Source: Simmondsia chinensis (Eukaryota; Streptophyta; Magnoliopsida; Caryophyllales; Simmondsiaceae). From it: DNA of 64,000 nucleotides. The translations under genes were made by a program, and so were the position numbers. The DNA is taken from NCBI GenBank assembly GCA_018398585.1, contig JAGTTD010000021.1:23279107-23343106 (forward strand). Reading direction: 5' to 3'. Shown here piece after piece: positions 21,194 through 31,451 of this stretch. A model generated the notes under the pieces. It was not told where the DNA came from, searched no databases, and worked only from the letters and a program-made list of their open reading frames with translations. Numbering within the stretch: position 1 is the stretch's first letter; every line of letters begins with the position of its first letter.

Positions 21194-24059
21194 ATGAACC
21201 CCCCGTCGTCCTCCTCTTACACCGGCGCCACCACCTCATCAGCCGTCGCAACCACCAACATTACGCGCGTTACCACCATGCGCGACAGCCAACCTCCGCC
21301 GCGGCCTCAGAGCGCCGCCGTCACCTTCGCCCCGACTTCCACCGCCACATTCGAGGCCGTCCATTTACCCCCCGTCAAACTCCCCTCTCGCCCTAGTAAA
21401 CTCCGTAAACTCTCCCCCGATACTTCTTCTTCAACCATCACCGCCGTCGTTGAGTGCGCTGATTCCGCCTCCGCCACCGCCATCGTCGCCGCGCCGCCCA
21501 GCGCATCGAAAAACCCTAAAAACAAAATGGTTGTCTCTCGGATAATGGCGCGCGCGTTGTCATGCGAGGGTGAAATTGAACTCGCGCTTCGTCATCTACG
21601 TAACGCGGACCCTAATTTGGCGCAATTGATTGACATCCATCAACCGCCGACGTTCGATTCGTTTCAACCCCCGTTTCTTGCCCTAACAAAATCGATTCTT
21701 TACCAGCAACTCGCGTATAAAGCGGGTACTTCAATCTACGCGCGATTTGTTACATTGTGTGGAGGAGAAGGTGGGGTTTTGCCGGAAACTGTGCTTTCAT
21801 TGACCCCTCAACAACTAAGGCAAATTGGGGTTTCTGGGCGTAAAGCAAGTTACTTACATGATCTAGCAAGGAAGTACCAAAATGGAATTTTGTCAGATTC
21901 ATCGATAATGAACATGGACGACAAGTCCCTTTTCACAATGTTGACAATGGTGAATGGGATAGGGTCATGGTCAGTGCATATGTTCATGATTTTTTCATTG
22001 CACCGGCCTGATGTGTTGCCGGTGAATGATTTAGGGGTTAGGAAGGGGGTGCAGTTGCTTTATGGGTTAGAGGAGTTGCCTAGGCCATCACAGATGGACC
22101 AGTTGTGTGAGAAGTGGAGGCCTTATAGGTCGGTTGCATCGTGGTACCTTTGGAGGTTTGTGGAGGCTAAAGGGACGCCTTCGAGTGCAGCGGCTGTGGC
22201 GGCTGCTGGTATGAGTTTGCAGCAGCAGCAGCAGCAGGAGCAAGTGGAGCAGCACCAGCACCAGCCACAGTTTCTTGATCCAATCAATGGGATGATAAAT
22301 CTTGGGTATCGTTTTGTTTGTGCTCAGTGTTACTTTACTTGATTGTCTTGTTTTAGCTTTCTTAGGGTTGGGGGCCCTTGGACATAGCCTCCCTTCAGGA
22401 TAGCACTCCGTGGGGGTAAGGTTGTGTATCTTTCACCCTCCCCAGACCTCGCCTTGGTGGGAGCCTTTTTGGCACTGGATTTGTTGTTGTTGTTGTATTA
22501 CTTGGTTCTTTAATGTTGCATTGATATTCTCGGCGACTCCAAAGTAAGAAATGTGTGTTGTATGTGTTGGTTATCAATATTTCTTGCTCAATGAGACCTC
22601 GGTGTAGTATTAAAGAATTAGCAAGGTTGATGCTCTAGTATAAGAGTTCCTGTGTTCAAATATTTAATCATGCTTATGTATTGAAAGGAAAAAGGTAAGT
22701 ATTCCTCTTTATTATTGAGATGGATTTGAACGCTTTGTGTGTGTGTGTGTGTGGTATGGATAGCTCATTGATGCTGAAGGTGCTTGCTCATGTAGTTCAA
22801 CTCTGGTTCAATTCAGATTCTGGTGTGAGACCCATACTTTTCAACTTTGTGCATAAATAAAGCTGGTTGCCTTGATGAGCAGTGCGATATGGACTTAGGA
22901 GATATATGGTTTCGTTTGGAATGTATGGCCAACTATGGGGAGAAATATTAACCTCGAGTTGGGAATGCTCTAGTATATGTATGGCCAACTATGGGCAGTG
23001 GCGTAGCTAGGACTTGAAGTCAGTCAGGTCAACTATAATAGGAAATATTATTTTTCTATGGGGACCTGAAGCTAGTGGGGGCAACTATAATATAAATTAT
23101 TATTTTTCAATGGGGACCTGAAGCCTGTGAGATCAACTATAATAGGAATTATTATTTTTCTACGGGAATATGACACTTATCTCTTGTATTCCTTATAACT
23201 ATTCAGCATAACTAGATGTATTTTAGTACTCCAGTGTGGGCAATTGTCCATACTCACTTGTACTTTGCTTCCCCACTCACTATGGGGAGTAGATGTTTTA
23301 GCTTGCCATGTCATTCTTACATTAGGATTTTGTTGATGTGCCTTTGCTATTTGGATGGAGCCAAGTATCGACATCCCAGCAGCTGCTTGAGATGTACCTT
23401 AGATGGCTTTGAGGCTTCGTTTGGTTCAGGGAAAGATTTTCTGCACAAAATATTCTTTCTTAAAAAATTGTTGCCTTTTGAGTTAAGGGAATGGTTTCAT
23501 GTATGGGGTTCATGCCTGGCTAATTTGAGATTGACATGAAACATATAGCGTGAAATTACAACGGAAAACGTTGTTCCCTCTGTTAATGGAATTGTTTTCC
23601 CCTTTCAATGAGGGGAAGTAAATTTTCCCTCAATGGAGGGAAACATTTTATGTACTATTGTTTCTCCAATGAAGTTATGCAAACAAACAATGGAATTGAG
23701 ACGGGAAATGTTCTCCATCAAAATAGACAGAGCTTAAGTGTTAACCCCCCGTGTTCACTGTCCAGTCCGCGTGTTAGCTTTTGTGCGTAGTCTGCCACTC
23801 ATTAAACTTTTCAAGCAGGAGAGATGGTGTAGAGCAGGGAGAATATCCCGATTGAGGATGTTTTCTATTATTTGTACGAGATTGCTGCCTCGTTTCGGCC
23901 TTTCCATTCTTTTTTGATAACAGCTATTTTTGTTTCAATAGTGGTTTCTTTAGCTTCTATAACTCTGGTGGTAACCTTCAGGTTTCTTTCTTTCTGATGT
24001 TTTTTCGTTTCGGGTGATACAGGGCCTGCGCGTGGGGACAAATGACTGGGACTGGCTAG
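21194..24059 (+). CDS. AlkA-type DNA-3-methyladenine glycosylase (HhH-GPD), two exons
   Basis: Removes alkylated purines from DNA in base excision repair. Exon 1 (21194-22305) codes a low-complexity N-terminus rich in S, T, P and A (about residues 1-110), then the HhH-GPD domain: SILYQQLAYKAG, LRQIGVSGRKASYLHDLARK, the hairpin MVNGIGSWSVHM (about 250-262), and VNDLGVRKG with the expected catalytic Asp near residue 278. A poly-Gln run follows (CAG repeat near 22220). Family members end NLGACAWGQ. Here NLG lies at an exon end with GT donor (22306), and ACAWGQMTGTG plus stop lies at 24024-24059 behind an acceptor (cag ending 24022); the joined protein has 382 residues. If the intron is kept, the frame instead ends YRFVCAQCYFT at 22342. 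The intron holds a SINE tail and a MITE. Confidence 0.85.
22370..22500 (+). mobile_element. Au-like SINE tail, copy d (glycosylase intron)
   Basis: Reads gggtaaggttgtgtatcttt, then cctcgccttggtgggagcc, ggcactgg and (ttg)n. It lacks the 5S head, so it is 5' truncated or a related headless form. Lies within intron 1 of the glycosylase gene, same strand. Confidence 0.65.
23413..23733. mobile_element. MITE-like element, copy 2 (glycosylase intron)
   Basis: Left end ggcttcgtttggtt, right end tagacagagct (roughly inverse). Interior words (ggaattgttttcccctttca, gaggggaagtaaattttccc, tgaagttatgcaaacaaac) match copy 1 at 5119-5483 and the flanks of the MULE. Non-coding. Confidence 0.55.
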
Positions 24060-24307
24060 AAGTCGCTCTTCTTCGACAAAGCATATGGTTTTCGCCATTG
24101 AAGTGTAGATGCTGTGGCTCAACGGAAACCGATACCACAGCCAGTTTGAATATCTGAAACCAGTTAAGAATGTTTGCCAATTCTAACAATTGTAAGTTGC
24201 TTGTATGGCCTTAACTTAAAGACTCCCCTTTATATATATATATATATATGGGTGATCATCTTTTTTTTGGGCTCGATCATAGAATCAAATCACGTTTAGT
24301 ATTTTGA

Positions 24308-24714
24308 TTAAAAGTTACGGTTGGTATTTGGATTGGATCTAACTTTGAGTCTCATGAATCTGAACTTCGAATTGGCGATGCTTTGGATTGTCTTTTTTAT
24401 ATATTGGAATGGAGGGTATAACTTTTCTCGATACCACTCTCGGATAAGAGGATGAGTTTTGGACTTAGGACTTCTAGCTTGAGACACTGCTTTAGCCACC
24501 ATAATAGGAGCATTACCCATTGCTCTTGAGCTAGCAAAAAGTATTTCCCATGATCACGGATAATGAAGCCTACAAACGCAATGCCACCACGTTTAGAGCC
24601 GTCAAAATTCGCCTTGAGCCATCCTATTGGAGAAGAGTTCCGAGAAATCCACAAGTCTCTATTAGACTTTCTAGGTTTTGACGTAACATCCATGCAGTCA
24701 GAGTTTTCGTCCAC
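24308..24714 (-). pseudogene. RNase H-like (RVT_3) fragment, retroelement-derived
   Basis: The minus strand encodes GWLKANFDGSKRGGIAFVGF followed by IIRDHGKYFLLA, the start of the plant retroelement-type RNase H fold (pattern LKxNxDGS, GGxGxxIRD). A frameshift then leads to SSRAMGNAPIMVAKAVSQAR. Only about half of the domain is present and the frame is broken. Probably a LINE remnant. Confidence 0.6.
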
Positions 24715-24749
24715 TTGGTTGTGGAGAATCCATTCGTTGCAACTTTGAA

Positions 24750-25258
24750 GTATAAGCTACTCGGAAAATGGAGTGTCCTTGAATATGAGAATGCAATTTT
24801 GGTCCTTTGACAAAAGGAAAATATGAATTTTGCAGCGAAATGATTCGCTGTTTGAGTGTTAGCTCGGGCCCCAGTTTCGCAAGTGTGTCTAGTTTGTACT
24901 GCGAGTTCTGTTGCTAATTATCGGGGGGAAAAAAAATTTCACCTAGATATAATAATTGATAGCATCTTATTTAATTAATTTTCCTGCAGGAACCTTTTTT
25001 TTTTTTTTGAACACCAGGAAATATTTGATATGTTAAATTATAGTAATGTGAATATAATTAAGACCTTACACAAGAAAAGATAACAGTACTAACGAGAAGA
25101 ATCTAAATAATTTCATTGTTACATATAAAAAATTATTTGGGCGATTGTCTAAGGTCTGTCTCATGTCTTGTATGTACCAATAACATTAGTTAGAGGTCCA
25201 CATTCTATATGACTACGAACTTTCGATAATTTTCCTCGTACAGATGAAGAAAAAAAAC
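24750..25258. other. Intergenic sequence below the secreted-protein gene
   Basis: No gene recognised. Holds a T-run at about 24990 and probably the 3' UTR of the minus-strand gene starting at 25675. Confidence 0.4.
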
Positions 25259-25675
25259 CTATGCCCGAGTGATTATAGTTCTAGTACGTGCCAGAATAGT
25301 CTGTATGTCTGGTGAAGGGGACTTTACACTGACTACAAATTCTTGTATGGCTGGCGCTTGGGAATTTGCATTTTCAATAGCTTCTTGCATGATCGGTGGC
25401 AGAGAAGACTCCATCTTGTCTACTAGGTCTTGCATGGTCGGTGATGGAGACTTTACATTGTCGATGAGTTTTTGCATGGTCGATGAGATTGGTGAGCCAG
25501 AAGGTGACGACATATCTGATAAGGCCTGAGCCATCTCTTCCTTGGCGGCGGTGGCCTGCTGGATCATGTTGTCTAACCTAGATTCACCAAGCCAACGAGA
25601 ACATGAGACATACTGTGCTGATGAAACCAACACGATCACAAGAAACAATACTTGAGTCTTTGTTGATTTTTCCAT
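25259..25675 (-). CDS. Small secreted protein with 14-15-residue repeats, unknown function
   Basis: A 138-residue protein starting MEKSTKTQVLFLVIVLVSS: a short charged N-terminus and a hydrophobic core, then a likely signal-peptidase site near YVSCS (residues 22-26). The mature part has four imperfect units of 14-15 residues, each with an (I/T)MQxL(I/V)D-like core and a Ser/Pro linker: TMQKLIDNVKSPSP, TMQDLVDKMESSLPP, IMQEAIENANSQAPA, IQEFVVSVKSPSPD. An upstream in-frame start would add 17 residues; MEKSTK was preferred because it gives a normal signal peptide. I do not recognise the family. No intron is needed. It could be an apoplastic or peptide-precursor protein; that is inference. Confidence 0.65.
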   Translation of the reverse strand: MEKSTKTQVLFLVIVLVSSAQYVSCSRWLGESRLDNMIQQATAAKEEMAQALSDMSSPSGSPISSTMQKLIDNVKSPSPTMQDLVDKMESSLPPIMQEAIENANSQAPAIQEFVVSVKSPSPDIQTILARTRTIITRA

Positions 25676-26382
25676 TTTTAGTTTCACCACAAAGTAGCAC
25701 GAAAAAATCAACAAGAGAAATGGCAATTCAATTAATTATCAACACTCTATTCATAATCAATTCCGAAGAAAATTACTCATGGACATAATTTTGTACTTTT
25801 GTATGAGAACATGTCATAAATAGCTGTAATTCGACGGTAAAAAATACATTTACCTTTTTTTGAATGAGAAAAGTCATTTCTTTTGCAAAAATTTAGGAAT
25901 AGCAATGCTAAAAAAGGAATAAGATTTTTATCCTCCTAATTTATCAGAGAGACTAAAAACGGGTAAATTTGTGATTTTATGGAGACAAATTCTTGCCCTA
26001 TTTTTGATTGATCCATATTATTTTGATGACAAAATGAACCAAAAAAAAAAAAAAAAACCCTACCCTATGATGAACTATTGCAATTTTAGAGTGATCACTC
26101 AAAAATATCCTCATTACTCAATTTAGGTCTAAAAAATGTTACATGAAAAAAAGATAGATAGTCTTCACGAATAATAATTTATATTGTACTAATAAATGGC
26201 ATGTGAACATGTAAAATTGGTGTGAACTATTATGTTATATTTGTTATAAAACTAAGGGCATGAAATATCTAACAAAGCGAGAATAAAAATACAGATATAA
26301 TTATAATTAAAGAGAAATAACATGCGCTTTATTTATAAACTAAAACCATCATAAATCCAAATATTCCCTACTAATTTTCTCA
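25676..26382. other. Upstream region of the secreted-protein gene
   Basis: AT-rich with an A-run near 26040-26057. Presumably holds the promoter of the minus-strand gene at 25675. No other gene supported. Confidence 0.4.
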
Positions 26383-26400
26383 TCAAAAGCCTCCATATGT

Positions 26401-26591
26401 AAAAAAAGCAACATTCCCAGTGTCCAAAGGGTTCCCACTGAATGGAGGCTATTTCCGATAACCCTCAACCTTAGGGGTGCAACACGAGGACTTCCAAGAA
26501 GGTCACCCATTTTAGTGCTACTCTCACCCAAGCACGCTTAACTTCAGAGTTTTAATGGGATCCGGTGCTTGCGTGTTGGTACCCTCTTAGG
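26401..26591 (-). mobile_element. 5S-headed SINE, copy e
   Basis: Flanked by a perfect 18-bp direct repeat, tcaaaagcctccatatgt, at 26383-26400 and 26592-26609. On the minus strand the head is 5S-like almost to its end (gcaccggatcccattaaaac, gaagttaagcgtgcttgggt, gaagtcctcgtgttgcaccc). The Au-like tail is shortened: the middle (gtaaggcttcgtacatcc) is missing, and it ends gggaacc, ggacactggg, ttgctttttt. A clean case of retroposition. Confidence 0.85.
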
Positions 26592-26811
26592 TCAAAAGCC
26601 TCCATATGTGTGTGTAGAGTGCGTGAATGAAACATTAAGAAGAAGCGACGCATGAGTTAGTTATTAGAGATTGCCACGTTTCTTCACACGTTTCAATCAT
26701 ACATGTACAAATACATACGTATGTATCTAATTACACACCGAAGAATATCCAATATTTACAATAATATTGTATAGTCTAATTGCTTTTTTCAAATATTCTT
26801 ATATTATATAG

Positions 26812-26868
26812 TACAACAACAACAACAACAACAACAACAAAAAACCCAGTGCCTGCAAGGGCTCCCGC
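26812..26868 (-). mobile_element. Short Au-like SINE tail, copy f
   Basis: Nine CAA units followed by acccagtgcctgcaagggct and cccgc: the minus-strand 3' end (gcgggagcccttgcaggcac, then TTG repeat) of the SINE family, heavily 5' truncated. Confidence 0.55.
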
Positions 26869-26950
26869 AATTTCTTATATTATATAGTCTGGTGTAATAA
26901 TAAAATAATAATTTGTATAAATAAAATATTAACATCATAACAACCAATCA

Positions 26951-27023
26951 GGGGATGTAGCTCAGATGGTAGAGCGCTCGCTTAGCATGCGAGAGGTACG
27001 GGGATCGATACCCCGCATCTCCA
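26951..27023 (+). tRNA. tRNA-Ala (AGC)
   Basis: A 73-nt tRNA without intron. Acceptor stem GGGGATG pairs with CATCTCC (one G-T pair), discriminator A. The D-arm contains TAGCTCAGATGG (A box), the anticodon stem CTCGC/GCGAG encloses loop TTAGCAT with anticodon AGC, and the T-arm has GGGGATCGATACCCC (B box). A T-run (cctttt, 27025-27030) follows as a likely polymerase III terminator. All stems are intact, so it is probably functional. Confidence 0.97.
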
Positions 27024-27030
27024 TCCTTTT

Positions 27031-29228
27031 CAGTTTATTTTTTCCCGCTCTCTCTCTCTCTTTCTCTTTTTTATTCACGTCGAGTTGAACTGTGCGAAAC
27101 TCAAACCGATCTCAATGGCTCCCCCGAATTCCCTCTACCAAATGCCCTCTCTCATGAGAATCGCGATTCTAAGGTGTTAATTCTGAATTCTCTATCTCAA
27201 ATTTCGCTGTATTATCGTTTTCACTTTATATGATCGCTATAATCTTTGAATATCTGACATCTTTTTTGGTTTGATATATGTATACATTTCTGTGTATTTT
27301 ATGAATGATTTCTGTTGTTTATCCTTAATTCGCATTGATGAATAGAATTTTTAACGAAGCAGTAGTGATGATAATTAGATAGCCGATGCAATCGCTTCGG
27401 ATTCTGAAGTGTTGAATTTACAGTAATGGCGGTTAATGCTTGCACATTTCAGTCTTTGTGTCAAGGAACCAACTTTTTAGAAGCTTAAACTGATGAGTAA
27501 ATGTTCGGAAATGGTTTTATACTTCAACATATGCCACCTCGTGAATGCACAGACTTACCTCATATCTTGTGCTTAAATTATATTAATATAGAAAGTGAGG
27601 GCTATTGAGATTGGAACATGTGACCTATTATTGGTCAACAAACCTCTAATACCATGTCAATGAAACAATTCTCTCAAAAGTTTAAGTTAATAGGTAAATG
27701 CCTGGAATGGTTTTATACTTATAAGGAAGTGAACTGATGAGTGCAGTGAAATTCATGGATTTAATGTGCTGCAGTCCATGTTTCCATCGATGAGGCCTTC
27801 GTCTAGTGTAAAACTACTTTTAGGTTATGCTCTAAGACATAAGGTTTTAGGTTCAAGTCTCCCCAACCCCGTTTAGCTACCAAAAGAAAACAGTTGACTC
27901 TTTGTGGTGTGTTTGTTTTTTCAGCTAATGTAAGTGGGTTTGGAAATTCGAATTTATGACCTCTTATCCACATGGTTCAAGTTCGGTAGTTTTGTTACTA
28001 GAAAAAGGGCTTTTTGGCATTTTTTTTGGTATGTCTCTGTTGATAAAAATATTATATTGGATGTGCTAATAGTGGGAAGAGTGAGAAGGTTGATATTCGG
28101 AATTGTGCAAATACCGGATACCTGTATGATGGCCACGGTTAGCTCAGCTGGCAGGGACATTAGAAGTCTAATACACCCTTACATCTCTCTTTTGAATACT
28201 GGATCATTAGTGGAAGTGCTTTAAAAACCCTATATAACTTGGTCATTTGGTTACAGGTGAGAACTGAGTTACTCACCCTTAATGCTTCTCGGCAAATACT
28301 TCATGTCATGTAATACCAAGTTCTTTACTGCAATCCCTAAATACCAGATAGGATACGAAGCCCGAATATCCTTATACCACAAGCCAAGCATGTAACTTGA
28401 GCTTTGTAAATACCCTCCTACCTCACCATAAAGGCGCCATCAGAACACACCTCCAAATCCGCAAATCCTTCCATGTTCTCTCAAGAAGTCCAAATTCTCT
28501 AGTTCTACTCCTCTCTCGAGCTTGGGCCTAGCTCCCCTAATCAAAAGAACCCTTCCGAAAACAATCCCAAACCTGTTTTTCATTCTTTTTCATTTTTAAT
28601 TTTAACTAGCAAAAAAATCAACTGTTGGTGTTTTCCCTCTTATTACCATTAAATGCTAGGTAATGGATGTATTTTGTATAGTGCAATAGTAGCTAATGGT
28701 CCTACCCTTTTGCCCTATTTTTCTTGTTCTAGTTGTTGGAACAGGACATTTACATCATTCTTTTACATCCATGTCAAGAAGAGTAGAGGAAGACCATAGT
28801 GACTGTGGTTTAGGTGGCTTAAAATAGTTCATATTCTATTTGGTGCTAGTGAGATATAAAATAATTTATGATCAATTGCAAGGATGTATTTTGATTCATA
28901 TAAGTAATCTCACTTTGTGTGGAAACAATCTAAACTGTACCGGTTAAAATATTTCTAATGTTATTTCTACTTCGTTTTCAAGATTGCATTACATCATATT
29001 TGTTGTTATTTTCGATCAAGTTACTCGACGAGCTAGCAGAAACCAAAACCACATTACTTAATGGACAAATTTAGTACAATTTGACACACATACATCATTT
29101 GATATACTAGATAGTAAACATAGACAAAAGAAAACATGATTATATAGCACAACGAAAAAGGGCGATTGAGTTGATTATGCTGTTATGCCTGTGCATTTCT
29201 TCACTGGCTTTCTGTGCTGTCTTTTGCT
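27031..29228. other. Intergenic sequence with a possible gene-start remnant
   Basis: A CT repeat near 27050 and an ATG at about 27114 (MAPPNSLYQMPSLMRIAIL then stop) look like a 5' UTR and first exon, but no downstream exon was recognised. A decayed tRNA-SINE-like word pair occurs near 27783-27870 (gtctagtgtaaa, aggttcaagtctcccc). Otherwise non-coding. Confidence 0.35.
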
Positions 29229-31328
29229 TCACTGGAGCCTTAGATTTTTCAGAAACCTGTGAATAAAAATGAAGAACGTTAAGCTAAAACTTTTGTCAAA
29301 ATTGGTACATGCATGTCTGAGAAGGTTACCCGTTCATTGACCAAATGCTGTCCTGATGCATTTTTTTTAACTTCCCTTTCCTGTAGTTTGTTTTCAAGGG
29401 GTTGTGTGGCCAGTGATGCCTTGTTTTAGTGGTAAATAGGAACAAAGTTAAGGTTCTAGGTTCAAATACCTTAGTCCTGCTTAACAACAACAGCAGCAAA
29501 GCTAGTGCCTCAAAGGGCTCCCGCCAAAGTAGGGTCTGGGGAGGGTGAGATGTGCCCAGCCTTATACCTTCAGGGTGCTACCCTAAAGACTAGCTGTTTC
29601 CGAGGGGTCTCTAATCTTAAAAGTAAAAACTAAACAATAAAGTAATAATAAAACTAGATTTTCTAACTGGATCCACGATGTTCTGTTGTGGGAAAAAGAA
29701 AATTATGAAATGACTAGGAATTGCTGAAGGTCAGCATTTTTTTTTAAGTTCTAGTACAGTAACTTTGTAAAAATTGTAAGCATCAGATAGCTTAGAATAC
29801 TTTATTAGCCGACTGTTTGTGGGTTCGAAACCTGAGCAGCACGTGCATTTGTCATCCATATTAAGTAGGATTAAATTTCATGTGATCTTAGCTTAGAATG
29901 TTGAATAGAAAATGATAAAAAAAATTGGAAATCTGGTTCAGATTGTAACTGCACCAGGAGAAAAGAAAAACTAGTTGCCTAAATGATTATTAGAGTTGTG
30001 CAGAACGAGATGATAGAGCTGGTCACCATGTTCCAGCAAGAAAGAGAACGTAAAGCATTGCACACGTCACTGATGTCAACATTGGATCCCTCTCTTATAA
30101 ATGTGCAGACTATTACTAAAGAATAATTCTATTTACCCAATACATATGATAAAATATTATTTATTTATGAAAGACGAAGAATTAATTATAGAAGTTACTT
30201 CTTTCGATCTTCAGTAATGGGCATTTGAGTACTTAAATTGTGTGCATGAAGCATTTTCCATTTCTAGACCTATGGAACCCACTTAGTTGAGGCTTCATGA
30301 CACAATGCATTCAGTGAACTCTCGGGTATTTTTCCCTAAGATATTTCTATTTTTTGGTTATTGATTTGTTACATTAAGGTTGAGTTTTACTTCCGTGCAT
30401 TTTGATGACTTAAGAAAGTGCTTCTTTTGCTACAACAAGCTGTGGGCACAAGCTTCAGTATCCATGCAAGGTGCTTTTTTTTTTTTTTTTTTTTTTTTTG
30501 GGGGACGCAAAGGTAGGGGCCACGTGAATCAATCTGGGACCTCTTGTCCTAGAGTTCAACCTTGTTTTACCCTTAGACTAAGGCGTCATAAGTGCAATGT
30601 GCTAATCTTGGGTAACTTAGTCTCGCCTTGTACAAGTCCCCTTGTGGTGGACACCAAGTTTTCTGATTTCTTAAATTTTCTATATGACATGTTCCTTAAA
30701 AGATTCTAAAGTGGTAGGGTGGTAGACCTTGAATAAACTGAAATAACTTAGGACTCGTTTGTTATCATTTTTTGTTTGCAATTCTTGAGTTATGAGAAAT
30801 CAAATATCAGGTTTTGGAAACAACTTTTCTTATTTTTGTTTTATTTTTAACGGTTTGGACAAAAGCTGAAAACTAAAAATAAAAGCAAGAAAAACATTGT
30901 TTTCAAAACCCGATTTTTAGTTTTTCAAAAACACAAAAACGGAAAAAAGAAAATAATACCCAATAATATTTAGTTAGCGCGTATGGAGATTTGTGGAGCA
31001 ATGTATTCTCTGCTGTAGGAATTGTATGAAAGCTAGTATCAAGATTACAATACCTCTGTTCAAAAGCAATCCCTCTTCCATTGCCCCCAATGTTTTTGTA
31101 GTTGGGTAAAGGGATTTGACCAGATTCTATGTGCTCAACATCCTGTACAAGGATCTCGTAGTGCCTCTTCACTTCCTCTGGTGTTTTCCCTACAGCCTTG
31201 GCAACATTTTGCCAGCGGTCTGGGGTGTCTTTGTCATATAATGCAAGAGCCCTTTCAAATTGTTTGTTTTGCTTTGTAGTCCAATATGAACTTGAACTAC
31301 ATGAAGAACTGAGGTAGCTAGAAGCCAT
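29229..31328 (-). CDS. RADIALIS-like MYB-related protein, gene 1
   Basis: RADIALIS-like proteins are small single-SANT transcription regulators that compete for partner MYBs in floral asymmetry and other growth programmes; they act in nucleus and cytoplasm. Exon 1 is 31328-31054 (275 nt) and exon 2 is 29256-29229 (28 nt), giving 100 residues. The SANT domain covers about residues 14-64: [50 protein letters not shown]. It is followed by the family tail GQIPLPNY and, across the junction, [11 protein letters not shown]. The start MASSYLSSS was chosen over an upstream in-frame ATG because family members begin MASSS. The second exon was found from the conserved tail and an acceptor at 29257. The intron is about 1.8 kb and holds a SINE tail. 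A paralogue lies at 39286-40554 on the same strand. Confidence 0.9.
29484..29626 (-). mobile_element. Au-like SINE tail, copy g (RADIALIS-like intron)
   Basis: Minus strand: gagacccctcggaaacagct, accttcagggtg (inverse on plus), ctccccagaccctactttgg, cgggagccctttgaggcac, and TTG repeats at the end. No 5S head. Inserted in the intron of RADIALIS-like gene 1, same orientation. Confidence 0.7.
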
Positions 31329-31443
31329 TGCTATCGAACCGAAGCGTAATTTGGGAAAATTTGCAAGAGAAGAAATCAAAGGTTTCTTAAATGGAGGAGA
31401 CTAAGTTAACGGATCCTATGGGCTAGAGAGTTAGTTCTTGCTT

Positions 31444-31451
31444 CTTATATG
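31444..31451 (-). promoter_or_regulatory. Possible TATA box of RADIALIS-like gene 1
   Basis: Minus strand reads gcatataagaag about 117 bp upstream of the start codon at 31328, a reasonable distance for a TATA box plus leader. A weak match, supported only by position. Confidence 0.35.

Noticed and set aside
27114..27179. Gene starting MAPPNSLYQMP
   Set aside because: Only 21 codons; no downstream exon could be joined, so it is mentioned but not called as a gene.
27783..27870. tRNA gene from tRNA-like words
   Set aside because: B-box-like word only, no cloverleaf; a decayed SINE fragment at most.
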